Part shown: positions 4,962 through 5,899 of the stretch, piece after piece
How the letters are laid out: each line of letters opens with the position of its first letter
Position numbering within the stretch: the stretch's first letter is position 1
Assembly (NCBI GenBank): GCA_023427545.1
Contig: JAEZBF010000156.1
Span: 1 to 5,899 of the forward strand
DNA length: 5,899 nucleotides
Direction: 5' to 3'
From: Pseudomonadota bacterium
GTDB taxonomy: Bacteria > Pseudomonadota > Alphaproteobacteria > Rhizobiales > Devosiaceae
The notes under the pieces: generated by a model
Seen by the model: only the letters and a program-made list of their open reading frames with translations
What the model was told of the DNA's origin: nothing
The model's database searches: none
Position numbers and translations under genes: made by a program

Positions 4962-5899
4962 ATGTCCCGCACCGATGCCATCCTCAAACGCCTGACCGCG
5001 CTTTATCCGCGGTTCATGGACCTGCAGCTCGAGCGGGAGCGGCGCTTGCTGGCGGCAATGGGGCATCCCGAGGAGCACCTGCCGCCGGTGATCCATGTCG
5101 CGGGCACGAACGGCAAGGGATCGACGATCGCCTACCTGCGGGCGATGCTCGAGGCGGCGGGCAAGAAGGTGCACGTCTTTACCTCGCCGCACCTGGTGCG
5201 CTTCAACGAGCGCATCCGGCTTGCGGGGAAGCTGGTCTCCTCGCGGCGGCTCAATGCCATGCTCGAGCAGGTCGAACGCATCAACGGCGGCCAGCCGATC
5301 ACCCAGTTCGAGATCACGACCTCGGCAGCGTTCAAGCTCTTTGCCGAAACGCCCGCCGACTACCTGCTGCTCGAAGTGGGCATGGGCGGCACCTACGACT
5401 CGAGCAACGTGGTCGACGACCCGCTGGGCGTCATCATCACGCCGGTCGACATCGATCACCAGGCGCACCTCGGCAATACCGTCGCCGAGATCGCGGTGAG
5501 CAAGGCGGGCATCCTCAAGCGTGGCGGGCTGGCGGTGGTGGGGCCGCAGCGCGACGAGGGGCTGGCGGTGATCGAAAAGCGCGCGCAGGAGCTTGACGTC
5601 ACTCCCTTCGTCTATGGCCGGGAGTACGATGGCTACGCGCAGGACGGACGCCTGATCTACCAGGACGAGGACGGCCTGCTCGACCTGCCGCCGCCAGCGC
5701 TCGCCGGGCCGCACCAATTCCAGAACGCCAGCATCGCCGTTGCCGCGGTGCGGCATTTCGGGCTGCCGGTGGACGAGGCGCAAATCGCGGCCGGGCTGCG
5801 CGCCGTCGACTGGCCGGCGCGGCTCGCGCCGGTGCGCGGTAGGCTCCGCGACCTTCTGACACCCGACCACGAGCTCTGGCTGGATGGTGGGCACAATGC
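4962..5899 (+). CDS. folC: Bifunctional folylpolyglutamate synthase / dihydrofolate synthase (3' end outside window)
   Basis: The first 312 residues of FolC are present and the frame is still open at the window edge. The family is usually about 430 residues, so the C-terminal domain is cut off. FolC is a Mur-ligase-type ATP enzyme in the cytoplasm: it adds glutamate to dihydropteroate to make dihydrofolate and then lengthens the glutamate tail of folates. Visible motifs are HVAGTNGKGST at 45-55 (P-loop), FTSPHLVRFNERIR at 73-86 (the FolC signature region), LEVGMGGTYDSSN at 137-149, PVDIDHQAHLG at 161-171, KAGILK at 181-186 with the lysine that is carbamylated in this family, HQFQNASIAVAA at 251-262, and LDGGHN at 307-312. 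Two motifs differ from the common forms (GGRLDATN and DGAHN). ATG 4962 with AGGAAG at 4951 is the clear start. Placement after accD agrees with the rhizobial gene order. Confidence 0.96.
   Translation, partial: MSRTDAILKRLTALYPRFMDLQLERERRLLAAMGHPEEHLPPVIHVAGTNGKGSTIAYLRAMLEAAGKKVHVFTSPHLVRFNERIRLAGKLVSSRRLNAMLEQVERINGGQPITQFEITTSAAFKLFAETPADYLLLEVGMGGTYDSSNVVDDPLGVIITPVDIDHQAHLGNTVAEIAVSKAGILKRGGLAVVGPQRDEGLAVIEKRAQELDVTPFVYGREYDGYAQDGRLIYQDEDGLLDLPPPALAGPHQFQNASIAVAAVRHFGLPVDEAQIAAGLRAVDWPARLAPVRGRLRDLLTPDHELWLDGGHN

Noticed and set aside
4905..5894. Minus-strand open frame of 329 codons opposite folC
   Set aside because: folC on the + strand carries all expected ligase motifs in order; the reverse frame is compositional shadow and begins in the repeat.

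Overview
The window is a GC-rich, ordinary chromosomal segment of an alphaproteobacterium. Protein wording points to the Hyphomicrobiales (Rhizobiales), perhaps near Devosia, but that is inferred from remembered family sequences, not from a search. All recognised genes are on the + strand. In order they are: the 3' end of ihfB (1-117); a LapA-type two-helix membrane protein (218-562); trpF (579-1235); trpB (1248-2468); trpA (2465-3289); a small exported protein I do not recognise (3332-3745); accD (3848-4822); a mosaic inverted repeat (about 4831-4953); and the 5' part of folC (4962 to the window end).

The left and middle part reads as one block. trpF starts 16 bases after the lapA-type gene ends, trpB starts 12 bases after trpF, and trpA overlaps trpB by 4 bases through a TTG start. 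trpF, trpB and trpA supply three steps of tryptophan synthesis: isomerisation of phosphoribosylanthranilate, then the alpha and beta halves of tryptophan synthase. The split of trpFBA from the trpE/G/D/C genes, and its linkage to accD and folC, is the usual alphaproteobacterial arrangement.

The right part is fatty-acid and folate metabolism. accD has its own plausible promoter (CTGACA, 17-base spacer, TATATA) followed by a 14-base perfect palindrome in the presumed leader. A compound inverted repeat of the kind dispersed between genes in alphaproteobacteria fills the accD-folC gap. Its last hairpin ends directly against the folC ribosome binding site.

I found no previously undescribed system. 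The points most worth a second look are: AccD keeping only one of the four zinc-ribbon cysteines; the repeat abutting the folC ribosome binding site; the unrecognised exported protein lying between trpA and accD; and the promoter-plus-palindrome leader of accD. No gene-free stretch exceeds 300 bases. I see no tRNA, rRNA, CRISPR array, insertion sequence or phage gene.
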